This document shows positions 44,536 to 53,507 of a stretch of DNA of 64,000 bases, one piece after another. The translations under genes and the position numbers were made by a program. The notes beneath the pieces were generated by a model. It did not search any database and was not told the DNA's origin. It was given only the letters and a program-made list of their open reading frames with translations. Within the stretch, counting starts at the first letter, position 1. Each line of letters begins with the position of its first letter. Source of the stretch: Streptomyces sp. Je 1-369 (GTDB lineage Bacteria > Actinomycetota > Actinomycetes > Streptomycetales > Streptomycetaceae); the NCBI RefSeq assembly GCF_026810505.1, contig NZ_CP101750.1, forward strand, positions 7,180,515-7,244,514, in the 5' to 3' direction.

Positions 44536-44958
44536 TCAGTCGGTGGAGAGCGCGGCGACCAGGCGCCCCGCGTCGGGGGCGTCGAGAGCACGGGCGGCGT
44601 CCGCGAGCGCGACCATGCCGACGAGGTCGGTGCCGTCGATCACCGGCAGGCGTCGGACCTTGTGCTGCGTCATGGTCGCGAAGACCTCGTCGACGCCGTC
44701 GTCCGCGCCGATCGTGATGGCCTCACCCTGTGCCAGGGTGCCCGTCTCGACCTCCCCCGGAGCGAGCCCCGCACCGAGGACCCGCACCACGATGTCCCGG
44801 TCGGTGACGACGCCGACGAGCCGGTTGTTCTCGCCGCAGATGGGCAGGGCGCCCACCTGCAATTCCGTCAGCTTCCGCGCCGCGTCGAGGGCGCTCTCGT
44901 GCGCCTGTACGCACTGCGCGCCGCCGGTCATGATGTCCCGTGCCGTCGTGGTGGCCAT
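44536..44958 (-). CDS. Two-CBS-domain protein, Hrp1-like (copy 1)
   Basis: 140 residues from ATG 44958. Two CBS motifs: ARDIMTGGAQCVQAHESALD with VGVVTDRDIVVRVLG, and EAITIGADDGVDEVFATMTQ with RRLPVIDGTDLVGMVALADA. It resembles mycobacterial hypoxic response protein 1. CBS pairs bind adenine nucleotides. A close paralogue lies at 56.4 kb. Located with stress-type genes; hypoxia or dormancy role is inferred from the family. Confidence 0.9.
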   Translation of the reverse strand: MATTTARDIMTGGAQCVQAHESALDAARKLTELQVGALPICGENNRLVGVVTDRDIVVRVLGAGLAPGEVETGTLAQGEAITIGADDGVDEVFATMTQHKVRRLPVIDGTDLVGMVALADAARALDAPDAGRLVAALSTD

Positions 44959-45215
44959 GGCGAATCTCCGTCCCATCTCTGCTCGCGGATGCTCCCTTCG
45001 GGTGACCGGGTCCGGCGCCGGTGAAACGGGTTGGTCGGAAGTTCCTCACGATTCGGATGATGTCTGTCCTCGAAGCCATCTCCGAGATCGCTTACGCGCT
45101 GCTCGAAGGGACTGGAGCACGGTCGCGTGGGAGCATGGAACGCGGGGCCGGGTCTGGTCCGCACCGGGCCGGGCGCCCGATCGGTGACCCGAATCATGTG
45201 ATGGGAGCGATCGCA

Positions 45216-45413
45216 ATGTCGAACCCGCAGCAGCCCGAACAGCGGCGCAGCGACAAGGGCGGGGCCACCCCCCAGGACAGCGCTGAACTGAAGGCGCGAC
45301 AGCCCGGCAAGTCCCGCCGAGCGGGTGCTCACGACCACGGAACGGACAAGGGCAGCAAGGGCGGCGGCCCCGGCGGCGGGACCCCGCCCGAGGAACGCCC
45401 GGGCCACCCGTAA
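45216..45413 (+). CDS. Small disordered hydrophilic protein
   Basis: 65 residues from ATG 45216, with GGGAG upstream. Composition is Gly, Pro, Lys, Gln and Asp rich (QQPEQRRSDKGGATP, AHDHGTDKGSKGGGPGGG) with no hydrophobic core, so intrinsically disordered. It resembles short conserved Streptomyces hypothetical proteins found in stress gene regions. Divergent from the CBS gene. Function unknown. Confidence 0.6.
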   Translation: MSNPQQPEQRRSDKGGATPQDSAELKARQPGKSRRAGAHDHGTDKGSKGGGPGGGTPPEERPGHP

Positions 45414-45457
45414 GCCCCTGATCGAATAGGCGTCGGGGTTGCTGTAGGACCTTCGGA

Positions 45458-45940
45458 TCAGCTGACGAGGATCTGGGCGGCGGACTCTTTGAGTTTCCCG
45501 TTCGCCCAGTGCAGCTGCCGCCGCGTGTCGGGGTGGCAGAGCTGCACGGCGTTCAGCAGTCCGGTGCCGCGCAGGCCCTGGACAGCTTGGCCGAGGAGCT
45601 CCCAGTCGACCGAGGCACCCGATGCTTTGGTGTAGATCTCCCGGAGGTCGTGCAGCAGCAACAGCGCGGCCTCGGGCCTTCGGCCTGTCAGTCCGGCGGT
45701 CGTGTGTCGGGCGCGGGCTGCCATCTCGAGGTTGCCCACCGGTTCGGGGTCGAGGTGGGCTCCGAAGCGCTCGCCGAGCGTGGCCAGGGTACGGACGTGG
45801 TCTTGAGACCAGCGGGCCAGGTCCCGGCCCAGATGGTAGATCTCGTGGTCGGCCTTGTGACGTTCCGCGACGTGAAGCAGCGTATGGGCGAGGTCGTTCT
45901 CGTCGTGGTGAATGGCGTGCAGGAGCAGGTTGATTTTCAC
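45458..45940 (-). CDS. Helical, His-rich ferritin/hemerythrin-like protein
   Basis: 160 residues from GTG 45940, which overlaps the preceding stop (GTGA). All-helical by composition; the first helices carry regularly spaced acidic and His residues (LLLHAIHHDENDLAHTLLHV, HKADHEIYHLGRDLARWSQD), as expected for a metal-binding four-helix bundle. I do not recognise a named family. The second half (PEAALLLLHDLREIYTKASG, ASVDWELLGQAVQGLRGTGL) looks like a helical lid. Coupled to the truncated molybdo-ORF upstream. Confidence 0.65.
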   Translation of the reverse strand: MKINLLLHAIHHDENDLAHTLLHVAERHKADHEIYHLGRDLARWSQDHVRTLATLGERFGAHLDPEPVGNLEMAARARHTTAGLTGRRPEAALLLLHDLREIYTKASGASVDWELLGQAVQGLRGTGLLNAVQLCHPDTRRQLHWANGKLKESAAQILVS

Positions 45941-46560
45941 CGGGCGGCTCCGTTCGCCATGGCGCTGAGGCTTTCGTGGGCCAGCGCTGTGGGTCCGCCG
46001 ACAGTTTCGGACACGTCTGCGGAGACGGGCACGTCTGCGGAGACGGGCGCGGATGCGGCGGTCGTCGGAGCGGGCGCTGGCCCCGCGCCGGGTTCGATGC
46101 GGCGAAGCGCGGCGGCTGCGGTCTTGAAGAGGAGTTGCTTGGAGGCGGGGTCCCAGTCTGCGAGGGTGAGTTCGTTCGCGGCACGCCCTGCATCCTGCGG
46201 GCATTGTCCGGTGTCCCAGTCGCATTTCACCAGGCGCCTGTCTACGCGGATCAGGGGCTGGGTCAGCCGGTCGGGCGAGGAGTTGGCCTGCCACGCGAAC
46301 AGGTCGGTCACGCCTCGCCTGCCGCGGTTGACCCGGTCCCCGGCCCTGCCGCGGACACCGACCATGCGGCCGTCCTTCACCGCGATGTCCATGGCATCGC
46401 CGTTGGAGTGCAGGATCGACGCCGTCGACACCCACCGCTCGACATCCTCGGCCCCCACGCCCTCGGCGAGATGGGTGTCCACCCGCACCGGCCACTCCTC
46501 GCCGCAGCCATATGGAGTCCGGCCGCCCCAAGGCTCAACGATCCGGTCCACTTGCCCCAC
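45937..46560 (-). pseudogene. Truncated/chimeric ORF: N-terminus of a molybdopterin oxidoreductase
   Basis: 207 residues from GTG 46560. Residues 1-117 match the N-terminus of large Streptomyces nitrate/formate-type molybdopterin oxidoreductases: QVDRIVEPWGGRTPYG, STASILHSNGDAMDIAVKDG, MVGVRGRAGDRVN and DLFAWQANSSPDRLT-QPLIR, ending at VKCDWDT. After about position 46209 the sequence changes to an unrelated segment (NELTLADWDPASKQLLFKTA) and a Pro/Ala/Ser-rich tail. The catalytic domains are absent. An in-frame deletion that fused two genes is the simplest reading. Still open, possibly translated. Confidence 0.65.
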
Positions 46561-46843
46561 ACCGATCACACCCTTCCACCGTCACAGCCGTCGGACCTGG
46601 TTGGCTCTGCTTGTCGCTCGGTTCCTGTGAGGTGTGCGGAGTTCCGACGGGCTTGGATTCGGGGGAACCGCGCTGGCGCAGGTAGACGGAGAAAATGGCG
46701 ATGGAGGCCACGGCCAGGAGTTCGGACGGTCGTTGCGGCTGACGCGTCCGCAGCCCGCTCACCGGCACCGCCGCAGCTGGGGCGAGCGCCAGCGGGCCCA
46801 ACGGGAGGAGTAACCGTGTGATGTGCCGGGGTGGTTCGCTCAC
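46535..46843 (-). CDS. Small single-helix membrane protein
   Basis: 102 residues from GTG 46843, overlapping the upstream small ORF by 4 bases. A hydrophobic N-terminal stretch (ITRLLLPLGPLALAPAAAVP) and a second one (PSELLAVASIAIFSVYLRQ) precede a polar Pro/Ser/Gln tail. No family recognised. It overlaps the molybdo-ORF start by 26 bp, consistent with a small operon. Confidence 0.4.
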   Translation of the reverse strand: MSEPPRHITRLLLPLGPLALAPAAAVPVSGLRTRQPQRPSELLAVASIAIFSVYLRQRGSPESKPVGTPHTSQEPSDKQSQPGPTAVTVEGCDRCGASGPDR

Positions 46844-47046
46844 TCGGGCGCCCTTTCCGGCAGGTACGGGCCTGTTGCGCAGGAGACCGGCTGGTCGCCC
46901 GTGCTGCGCAGGGCCCGGAGTTCCTCGCGGCCACGTTGCTTCTCGCGCCTTCCTTCGGCGCGCAGGGTTTCGTTGCGCAGCACGATGCCGTCTATCTCCT
47001 TCTTGCGCCCCGCCACCTGCTTGATCATTGCTTTCACCCGAATCAT
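46840..47046 (-). CDS. Small basic coiled-coil protein
   Basis: 68 residues from ATG 47046 (GGAAAGGTGA upstream). Highly charged, helical: MIKQVAGRKKEIDGIVLRNE, TLRAEGRREKQRGREELRAL. GTGA overlap with the next gene supports translation. No family recognised. Confidence 0.45.
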   Translation of the reverse strand: MIRVKAMIKQVAGRKKEIDGIVLRNETLRAEGRREKQRGREELRALRSTGDQPVSCATGPYLPERAPE

Positions 47047-47125
47047 CCGTGCTCACCTTTCCTCTCCGACGGCCTTCATCCACCGCAGAGTCCCCGGGCC
47101 GCGACGGGCTCACTCGGGACGTTGG

Positions 47126-47410
47126 TCACGCCGCCCGAGGAACAAGGGTCGGTGGGGCCCAGGCCCAATGCGGGCTTCGGTTTTGTCGGTCCCCGTGGAT
47201 GAGCCGGGTGAGGAGCTGTCCGGCCAGCACCCCGCCGCTCATGCCCCACCCGCCGAAGCCGCGGCGACGTAGGTGTGCCGGGCGCCCGGGTGGTAGCGGC
47301 CGATCATCGGCACGGTGTCGCTGACGTCATTGTCCTGGGCCGCCCAGCGGTAGGCGGTGTCACCGACGGGGAAACGGGCGTGCATCCACGCGTCCAGGCG
47401 CGCGACACCG
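47126..47410 (-). pseudogene. FAD-dependent oxidoreductase, C-terminal remnant (downstream half)
   Basis: Encodes VARLDAWMHARFPVGDTAYR, WAAQDNDVSDTVPMIGRYHPGARHTYVA, typical of the C-terminus of DAO-type FAD oxidoreductases that carry a Rieske domain. A frameshift at GCCGCGG (about 47267-47275) then separates this from GFGGWGMSGGVLAGQLL, which continues to a stop at 47126. The upstream half of the same gene lies at 56013-56140; the two are split by the IS21 transposon, and deleting it plus one GCAGCCG copy rejoins GDPAAGVARLDAW in frame. Confidence 0.85.
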
Positions 47411-47417
47411 GCAGCCG
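47411..47417. repeat. Target site duplication, left copy
   Basis: GCAGCCG immediately left of the TG end of the transposon; identical copy at 56013-56019. Confidence 0.85.
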
Positions 47418-47468
47418 TGGCTATGAACATCAGTTGGGGAGTCGTTTCGCGATGAGTGCGGGTGTCGC
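47418..47468 (+). repeat. Left terminal inverted repeat of the IS21-family element
   Basis: 51 bp; 35 match the right end, including a perfect core GGGAGTCGTTTCGCG (47437-47451) and the outer TGG and inner GTCGC. A nearby CCGACAT-tgcg-ATGTCGG palindrome (47474-47491) may be a further transposase site. Confidence 0.82.
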
Positions 47469-47561
47469 GTTCTGACCGACATTGCGATGTCGGTTTGTTT
47501 TGACGTTAGTCGGGGGCTTGCGGTGGGACTGTGAGGTGTGCTGCTGCCGCTGGGAGGCCTG

Positions 47562-49211
47562 ATGGGTAACTCGCAGTCGAAGGTCGAGCTGTACTCGGCC
47601 ATCCGCAAGGATCATCTGCTGGGCATGTCGATGCGGTCATTGCAGCAGGTCCACAACGTCACGTGGCGGACGGTGAGGCGGGCCCTGGACGGGAAGTGGC
47701 CGGCGCCGCGGAAGAAGCCGCGGCAAAAGGAATCGCGGCTCGATCCCTACAAGGCGCTGATCGACTCGATGCTGAAAGCGGATCTGGATGCGCCGCCCAA
47801 GCAGCGGCACACCGCACAGCGGATCTTCGACCGGCTGATCGAAGGGCACGACGCCCGCGACATCTCGTACTGCATGGTCCGGCTCTACGTGAAAGAGCGG
47901 CGCAAGGAGATCCGCCGCAAGGCGGGGGTGGGTCCGGAGGCGATGTTCATCCCGCAGCGGCATCTGCCCGGGGTGGAGGCGGAAGTCGACTTCGGGGACG
48001 TGCACGTCGTGCTGACGGGAGTGCCGACCAGGGTCTACCTGTTCTCACTGCGGCTGTCCTACTCCGGCAAGGCGGTGCACCGGGTGTTCGCTTCCTGCGG
48101 GCAGGAAGCCTTCCTCGAAGGCCACGAGCACGCCTTTCGGCGGCTGGGCGGTATTCCGCGCGGGAAGATCCGCTACGACAATCTGCGGGCCGCGGTCGAG
48201 CGGGTGCTGGGGCTGGGGCGGGCCCGGGTGGAATCCGATCGCTGGACGGCCTTCCGTTCGCACTGGGGCATTGAAGCGTTCTACTGCCGGCCCGGCATCG
48301 AGGGCGCCCACGAGAAGGGCGGCGTCGAGGGGCAGATCGGCTACTTCCGCCGCAACCACTTCGTCCCGGTCCCCGAAGTTGCTTCGCTGGCGGAGCTGAA
48401 CGAACTGGTCGACCGCTGGGACCTTCAGGACGAGGGCCGTCGGCTGCGCTCGCGGACCCGCACGATCGGCGAGTCCTTCGCTCACGAACAGCCGCTGCTG
48501 AGACCGCTGCCGACAGAGGTGTTCGAGACGGGACGGTGATTCACCCCGCGCGTCAACCGCTTCGGCCAGATCACCGTGCGCTCCAACACCTACTCGGTGC
48601 CGGTCCGCTTCATCGGCCGCCAGCTGCGGGTCCTGCTGCACGCCAATGACCTGGTGGTCTACGACGGCCGCACCGAGGTCGCCCGCCACGAGCGGCTCAG
48701 CGGCCGGGGCGGCTCCCGGCTCGTGCTCGATCACTACCTGGAGGCGCTGTTGCGCAAGCCCGGCGCCTTTCCGGGCTCGACTCCGCTGGAACAGGCCCGC
48801 TCCGCGGGCCGGTTCACTCCGGTCCATGACCGGTGGTGGGCAGCTGCCTGCGCGGCCCACGGGGACGCGGCCGGCACCCGGGCCCTGATCGAGGTCCTGC
48901 TCCTGGCCCGGCACATGGAACACGAACACGTCGTCGCAGGGCTGGCCGCCGCGATCAGGGCAGGCGCGCTGACCGCGGACGCGGTCGCCCTGGAGGCCCG
49001 CAAGGCCGCCGAGGGCGACACCGGCGAGCTGCCCACCCCTGCTCCCGGCACCGCCCAGGCGGAAGGCCCTGCTGCGACGGTGACGTCCTTGACGGACTGG
49101 CGGCTGTCCCACTTGCCGCCGGACAACCGGCCGCTGCCGTCGGTGGCCCACTACGACCAGCTGTTGAACCGCCGCGGCCGCAGGACCGGAAACGAGAAAG
49201 AAGGATCATGA
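47562..49211 (+). pseudogene. istA: IS21 transposase IstA with internal TGA
   Basis: 549 codons from ATG 47562 (GGGAGG upstream). N-terminal HTH (MSMRSLQQVHNVTWRTVRRA), then the DDE core: VEAEVDFGDVHVV (D), IRYDNLRAAVERVLG (D) and GAHEKGGVEGQIGYFRRNHF (E). Codon 326 (48537-48539) is TGA within FETGR-stop-FTPRVNRFG, where relatives carry Trp; the frame continues unchanged through YSVPVRFIGRQLRVLLH and the C-terminal domain. A single TGG to TGA change explains it. ATG 48576 could restart a C-terminal fragment. Confidence 0.9.
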
Positions 49212-49999
49212 GCCCACGCAAGCGCGGACTGACCGAAGAAGCCGCCGCCGCCTCGATCGACCAGGCATGCCGGATGCTGCGGCTGCCCTCCATCCGCCAG
49301 CAGTTCGGGGACCTGGCCGATGCCGCGGCCCGCGACCAGATGTCCTACCGGGCCTTCCTGGCCGAGCTGCTGATGACCGAGTGCGACGACCGGGCCCGGC
49401 GCCGCTCCGAGCGCCGCATCAAGGCGGCCGCATTCCCGCGGGACAAGTCCCTGCGGGCCTTCGACTTCGACGCCAACCCGAACGTCGACCCGGCCACCGT
49501 CAACACCCTCGCGACCTGCGACTGGGTCAAGAAGAGCGAGCCCCTCTGCCTGATCGGAGACTCCGGCACCGGCAAATCCCACCTGCTGATCGCGCTGGGC
49601 ACCGAGGCCGCACTGCACGGCTATCGGGTCCGCTACGTGCTGGCCACCAAACTCGTCAACGAGCTGGTCGAGGCCGCTGATGAGAAACAGCTGTCCAAGA
49701 CCATCGCTCGCTACGGACGCGTCGATCTTTTATGCATCGACGAACTCGGCTACATGGAACTCGACCGTCGGGGAGCGGAGTTGCTGTTTCAGGTGCTGAC
49801 CGAACGCGAGGAGAAGAACAGCGTCGCGATCGCCTCGAACGAGTCGTTCTCGGGGTGGACGAAAACCTTCACCGACCCCCGGCTCTGCGCGGCCATCGTG
49901 GATCGGCTCACCTTCAACGGTGCCATCATCGAGACCGGCACCAACTCCTACCGCCTCGCCCACATCAAGGCCCAGGGCGAGCAGAACAAGGCCAGCTGA
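49208..49999 (+). CDS. istB: IS21 helper ATPase IstB
   Basis: 263 residues, ATGA overlap with istA. N-terminal helical part (SIDQACRMLRLPSIRQQFGD), then an AAA+ core: Walker A LIGDSGTGKSHLLIAL, Walker B VDLLCIDELGYMELDRRGAE, sensor-1 region SVAIASNESFSGW and AAIVDRLTFNGAII at the arginine-finger region. It selects target DNA for IstA. Intact. Confidence 0.96.
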   Translation: MSPRKRGLTEEAAAASIDQACRMLRLPSIRQQFGDLADAAARDQMSYRAFLAELLMTECDDRARRRSERRIKAAAFPRDKSLRAFDFDANPNVDPATVNTLATCDWVKKSEPLCLIGDSGTGKSHLLIALGTEAALHGYRVRYVLATKLVNELVEAADEKQLSKTIARYGRVDLLCIDELGYMELDRRGAELLFQVLTEREEKNSVAIASNESFSGWTKTFTDPRLCAAIVDRLTFNGAIIETGTNSYRLAHIKAQGEQNKAS

Positions 50000-50203
50000 G
50001 CTGGTCAGGCCGGATGCAGTGGCAACCGGTCCGCCAGTCCTGCCCGCCGGATGGCCGCGTCGGCGATGGGTCCGTCAGGCAGCGTTCGACGCATCGACTG
50101 TGGCAAGAGCATGTGCAACACGTCGCGTGACTGTCACCACCCCTTTATGGCCCCTGCAGCTATGATCATTGCGTTACTGATCTTTCACCAAGAGTGAGGG
50201 CGC

Positions 50204-50704
50204 ATGTCCACGGCCACGTTGCACACCAATTTCGGCGACATTGTCCTGCTGCTCGATGGCGAGAAGGCCCCGAAGACGGTCGAGAACTTCCTCCAGTACG
50301 CCAGGGATGGCCACTACAACGGAACGATCTTCCACCGGGTCATCACGGGCTTCATGATCCAGGGCGGAGGGTTCGAGCCCGGCATGAAGGAAAAGGCCAC
50401 CCGTGCCCCCATCCAGAACGAAGCGGACAACGGGCTGAAGAACGACCGCCTCACCGTAGCGATGGCCCGCACATCGGAGCCGCATTCGGCCCAGGCCCAG
50501 TTCTTCATCAACCTCGCGGACAACCCCATGCTGGACCACCGGGGCAAGACCCCCCAAGGCTGGGGCTACACCGTCTTCGGCAAGGTGATCGAAGGCAGCG
50601 ACACCGTCACGAAGATCCAGCAGGTCAAGACAGGCACCAAGGGCGATCACCAAGACGTCCCGACCGAGGACATCTTGATCGAGCGCGTTACCGCTGGTTC
50701 GTAG
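50204..50704 (+). CDS. ppiB: Cyclophilin peptidyl-prolyl isomerase, PpiB-like
   Basis: 166 residues from ATG 50204. Cyclophilin core: [88 protein letters not shown] and [14 protein letters not shown]. These are close to the cytosolic PpiB of proteobacteria rather than to usual actinobacterial cyclophilins. GC content looks lower than in the neighbouring chromosome. It lies inside the transposon as cargo. Catalyses proline isomerisation in protein folding. Confidence 0.92.
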   Translation: MSTATLHTNFGDIVLLLDGEKAPKTVENFLQYARDGHYNGTIFHRVITGFMIQGGGFEPGMKEKATRAPIQNEADNGLKNDRLTVAMARTSEPHSAQAQFFINLADNPMLDHRGKTPQGWGYTVFGKVIEGSDTVTKIQQVKTGTKGDHQDVPTEDILIERVTAGS

Positions 50705-50787
50705 AGAGGCCCCGCAGGTTTCCGCATGCTCCGCCTGCAGGGCCAAGCCCCGCATCTCAGCGAGACGGGGCCGGCAGTGATTGCCGG

Positions 50788-50955
50788 TCAAAACTGAAAA
50801 CGATCCTGCGTGTCCTGGGCCGCATCCTGCTCCTGCTCCTGCTCCTGCCCCTGCTGGCGCCGCTCCGACCCTTCACCCTGAGCGCCTTCTCGCGCCTTCT
50901 GCGCCTGGTCCTTGAGCTCGTTGGCCTTGTTCTGGAGCTGGTACTTGATGCCCAC
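50788..50955 (-). CDS. Small hydrophilic helical protein (CsbD-like in character)
   Basis: 55 residues from GTG 50955 (GGGAG 8 bp upstream). IKYQLQNKANELKDQAQKAR is an amphipathic helix with the spacing seen in CsbD-type stress proteins; the rest is Gln/Glu rich (ERRQQGQEQEQEQDAAQDTQ). Cargo of the transposon, opposite to ppiB. Function unknown; family call weak. Confidence 0.5.
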   Translation of the reverse strand: MGIKYQLQNKANELKDQAQKAREGAQGEGSERRQQGQEQEQEQDAAQDTQDRFQF

Positions 50956-51176
50956 TATGGGCTCCCTTCGCCTACGCCCCTTTGGGGGGTGACCGAGATA
51001 CGCGCCAATGGGGCAACGAGGTGATCTTGAAACCCTGAGCGCCCGACGATCTCTAGCGCTCAACCTCGCCAACGTTGGCGAGAAACGGCCTGCATGCTTG
51101 ATCATTTGCTCGTAAGGCAGCGGGAGGATCGGGTAACCGGGCCGACGGCGGCCCCTTGGGTAGATGAGGTGGAAGA

Positions 51177-51566
51177 ATGACGATTCCTTTTCCTGAGATC
51201 CCTGATGCCTCTGCGATCTCGGTTGCTCCCACCGAACATTGGTCCCGGAGCGAGGATTCGCGTGTGCGAGACACTGACGGTGCTGAGCGGGTCATCTCGC
51301 AGTTCATCTCCACGGACCACCTGATGAGGGACCTGAATACCGCGGTCCCGTTCACGGTCACGGTCCCGAGAGCAGCAACGGTCGTCTGCAAGATGACCAA
51401 TGGCGAGGTTGCCCCTCAGATCACACTGTCCGGGCTTTCCAGCGGGGAGCCCCCGGTCGAGGATCCGCATGGTGGCTGGTCGGTCGGACAGGGCTCGACC
51501 GGTTTTAAGGTGATGGGCAGGCTGCCGTCCCCCGTCACCCTCACGGTCACGATGCCGATCTCGTAG
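51177..51566 (+). CDS. Hypothetical protein, all-beta
   Basis: 129 residues from ATG 51177 (GGTGGAAG upstream). Strand-rich second half (VPFTVTVPRAATVVCKMTNG, FKVMGRLPSPVTLTVTMPIS) and few helices; no signal peptide. No family recognised. Transposon cargo. GC content is lower than in the chromosomal part. Confidence 0.5.
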   Translation: MTIPFPEIPDASAISVAPTEHWSRSEDSRVRDTDGAERVISQFISTDHLMRDLNTAVPFTVTVPRAATVVCKMTNGEVAPQITLSGLSSGEPPVEDPHGGWSVGQGSTGFKVMGRLPSPVTLTVTMPIS

Positions 51567-51993
51567 GGGCCCGCCAAGGGGCGTGGAGACGGCAAAGGGG
51601 GCCGCGCGGCATGAGCGTGCGGCCCCTTCTACATGTCAGTGTCCCGGATCCCGTTGCCCCGTTGGCGGCCTCGTCCACGTGGTGTACGACCTCCTTCGCG
51701 GCTTGCACGACCTCATGCCGCGGCCCAGCGTGAAGGCCGCTGCGGGTACGAAAGAACCGCGTCAGCACGCTCACGCCGTGACCATGATCATTCTCAGTGT
51801 CAGCCGCTGTACCGATGTTCCAAGCGCCGCCAATTGCATCGGATGCGAACTCGCGACAGGTGGAGAATCTTCCCCGAGAGTGGAGCAATCACACTGTGGA
51901 CCTGCGTACTTGAGCAGGTTTCTGGCCGCGACGATACCGGTCACGAGGGCCTTGCTGCGACCCGTGCAGGCTGGCCTGGGACTCCGCCGACGA
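51567..51993. other. Stretch without a supported gene
   Basis: About 430 bp upstream of the recombinase trio. Open frames exist on both strands but none has a convincing start, codon pattern or recognisable product. GCGACAGgTG at 51853-51862 resembles the GGCGACAGTTGA found at the recombinase tails; significance unclear. Confidence 0.5.
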
Positions 51994-52030
51994 CTCGCAT
52001 AGGATGCGGTTTTCTCGCATCTGATGCGAG
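51994..52030. promoter_or_regulatory. Two palindromes CTCGCAT-N3-ATGCG, 20 bp apart
   Basis: CTCGCAT-agg-ATGCGgt (51994-52010) and perfect CTCGCAT-ctg-ATGCGAG (52014-52030), centres exactly 20 bp (two helical turns) apart, directly before the recombinase start. Candidate operators for the XRE protein of the same unit, or recombinase arm sites. Confidence 0.6.
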
Positions 52031-52050
52031 TCGCGGAGGGTGGTGAACCG

Positions 52051-53175
52051 GTGGGGTTCAACGGGTCGATACCGGGGGCGGCAGGGCTGCACCTGGTCGA
52101 CGGGGTCGCGTTGCTGCGGCCGGAAGAACAGGTCTTCGCGGCGATGCTGACGGGGTTCGCCAACCAGCAGCTCGCGCGGAATCTGGCCCGGACGACCGTG
52201 AAGGGCCGGGAGAACACGGTCAAGGCGTTCGCGGCCTACGTGAACACCTACCCCTGGCGCTGAATACCGGCGATGGTCGACGAGTGGCTCGGTGACCTGC
52301 GCTCGCTGCGGGACCTGAAGCGCTCCACGATCCGCTCGTACTCCGAGGCCGTGCGGGCGTTCTGCCACTTCACCACCGATCCGCTCTACGAGTGGACAGC
52401 GACCTGCGAAGAGCGGTTCGGCACCCACCCGGTGCAGGTCGTGCACGAGTGGAACACCGCGGTGCACGTCCAGGACAACGAGGCGGACGCGAAGAAGCGC
52501 GCGTTCACCAAGGCCGAGCTGCACGCCTTCTTCGCGCACTGCGACGACGAGGTCGCCCGCATCCGGGCCTTCGGCCGCAAGGGCTGGCTGCCCGCCTTTC
52601 GCGACGCGACCCTGTTCAAGACAGCCTACGCCTTCGGACTGCGGCGCAACGAGACGCGGATGCTGGACGCCGCCGACTTCGGCCGCAACCCGCACGGCGG
52701 CGAGTTCGGTGAGTACGGCCGGTGCCAGGTGCGGTTCGGCAAGGCCAAGAAGGGCTCGCCGCCCAAGCGCCGCGGGGTGCTGACCGTGTTCGACTGGACT
52801 CCGGACGTCCTGGACGAGTGGTTCACCGAGGTCCGCCCGCTGTTCGGCACCAACGACAACCCGGCGGCCTGGCCTTCCGAACGGGGCCTGCGGATCGGCT
52901 GCCAGCGGCTCAACTCCCGCTTCATCGCCTACCGCAAGTCCCTGGGCCTCGACGAGGGGCTGGACTTCCACTCCTTCCGCAGGTCCTACGTCACCCACCT
53001 CATCGAGGACGGCTGGGACCCGCGCTTCGTCCAGGAGCAAGTCGGCCACGAGCACGCCAGCACCACCTCGCTCTACACCTGCGTCTCCTCGGACTTCCGC
53101 ACCCGCACCCTGCGGCGGCACCTGGACGCCACCATCGCCGCGGCCCTTGAGACCCAGACCGGGAGGCAGGCATGA
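52051..53175 (+). pseudogene. Tyrosine recombinase with internal TGA
   Basis: 374 codons from GTG 52051 (GGAGGG upstream; ATG 52024 in frame but inside a palindrome). TGA at 52261-52263 sits in YVNTYPWR-stop-IPAMVDEWL; the frame then continues without change. C-terminal catalytic domain is complete: Arg in AFGLRRNETRML, Lys in KAKKGS, HSFRRSYVTHL (HxxR), VGHEHASTTSLYTCV (GH and the Tyr nucleophile). A site-specific recombinase of the integrase type; its downstream partners are an XRE protein and a second recombinase. GTG/ATG restart after the stop (ATG 52273) gives a fragment lacking most of the core-binding domain. Confidence 0.87.
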
Positions 53176-53507
53176 AACGCAAGGTCGGCTACACGTGGCG
53201 GCTGCGTGAGGTCATGGCCCAGCACCAGATTTTCACGGCCACCGAACTGGTGCCGCTGCTGCGCGAACGGGGCATCGACCTGTCCGCCTCCCAGGTCCAC
53301 CGCCTGGTCTCCGGCACCCCGGAACGCCTGTCGTTGCAGGTCATGGCAGCACTCTGCGACATCCTGTCCTGCACTCCGGCCGACCTGGTGGACACCACCG
53401 CCGAGAACGCCGGCGTCCGCAAGACCGCCACCGGCGACCTGCCCGCACCGCCCGCGAACGTCGCGAAGCTGCGGCCCCGCGCCGCCCGCATCCTGCCCGA
53501 CGCATGA
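53172..53507 (+). CDS. XRE-family HTH regulator of the recombinase trio
   Basis: 111 residues, ATGA overlaps at both ends with the flanking recombinase genes. Cro/C1-type HTH: WRLREVMAQHQIFTATELVP, LLRERGIDLSASQVHRLVSG, LQVMAALCDILSCTPADLV. The C-terminal 40 residues are Ala/Pro/Arg rich. Probably controls the recombinase operon, with the palindromes at 51994-52030 as candidate operators. Intact, unlike both partners. Confidence 0.85.
   Translation: MKRKVGYTWRLREVMAQHQIFTATELVPLLRERGIDLSASQVHRLVSGTPERLSLQVMAALCDILSCTPADLVDTTAENAGVRKTATGDLPAPPANVAKLRPRAARILPDA

Noticed and set aside
50003..50030. Possible IS21 right end just after istB (GGTCAG...)
   Set aside because: Only six bases match the reverse complement of a left-end internal stretch, there is no GGGAGTCGTTTCGCG core, and the true end with a target duplication is at 56012.
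51547..51888. Minus-strand ORF upstream of the recombinase trio
   Set aside because: No convincing start, ribosome site or recognisable product.
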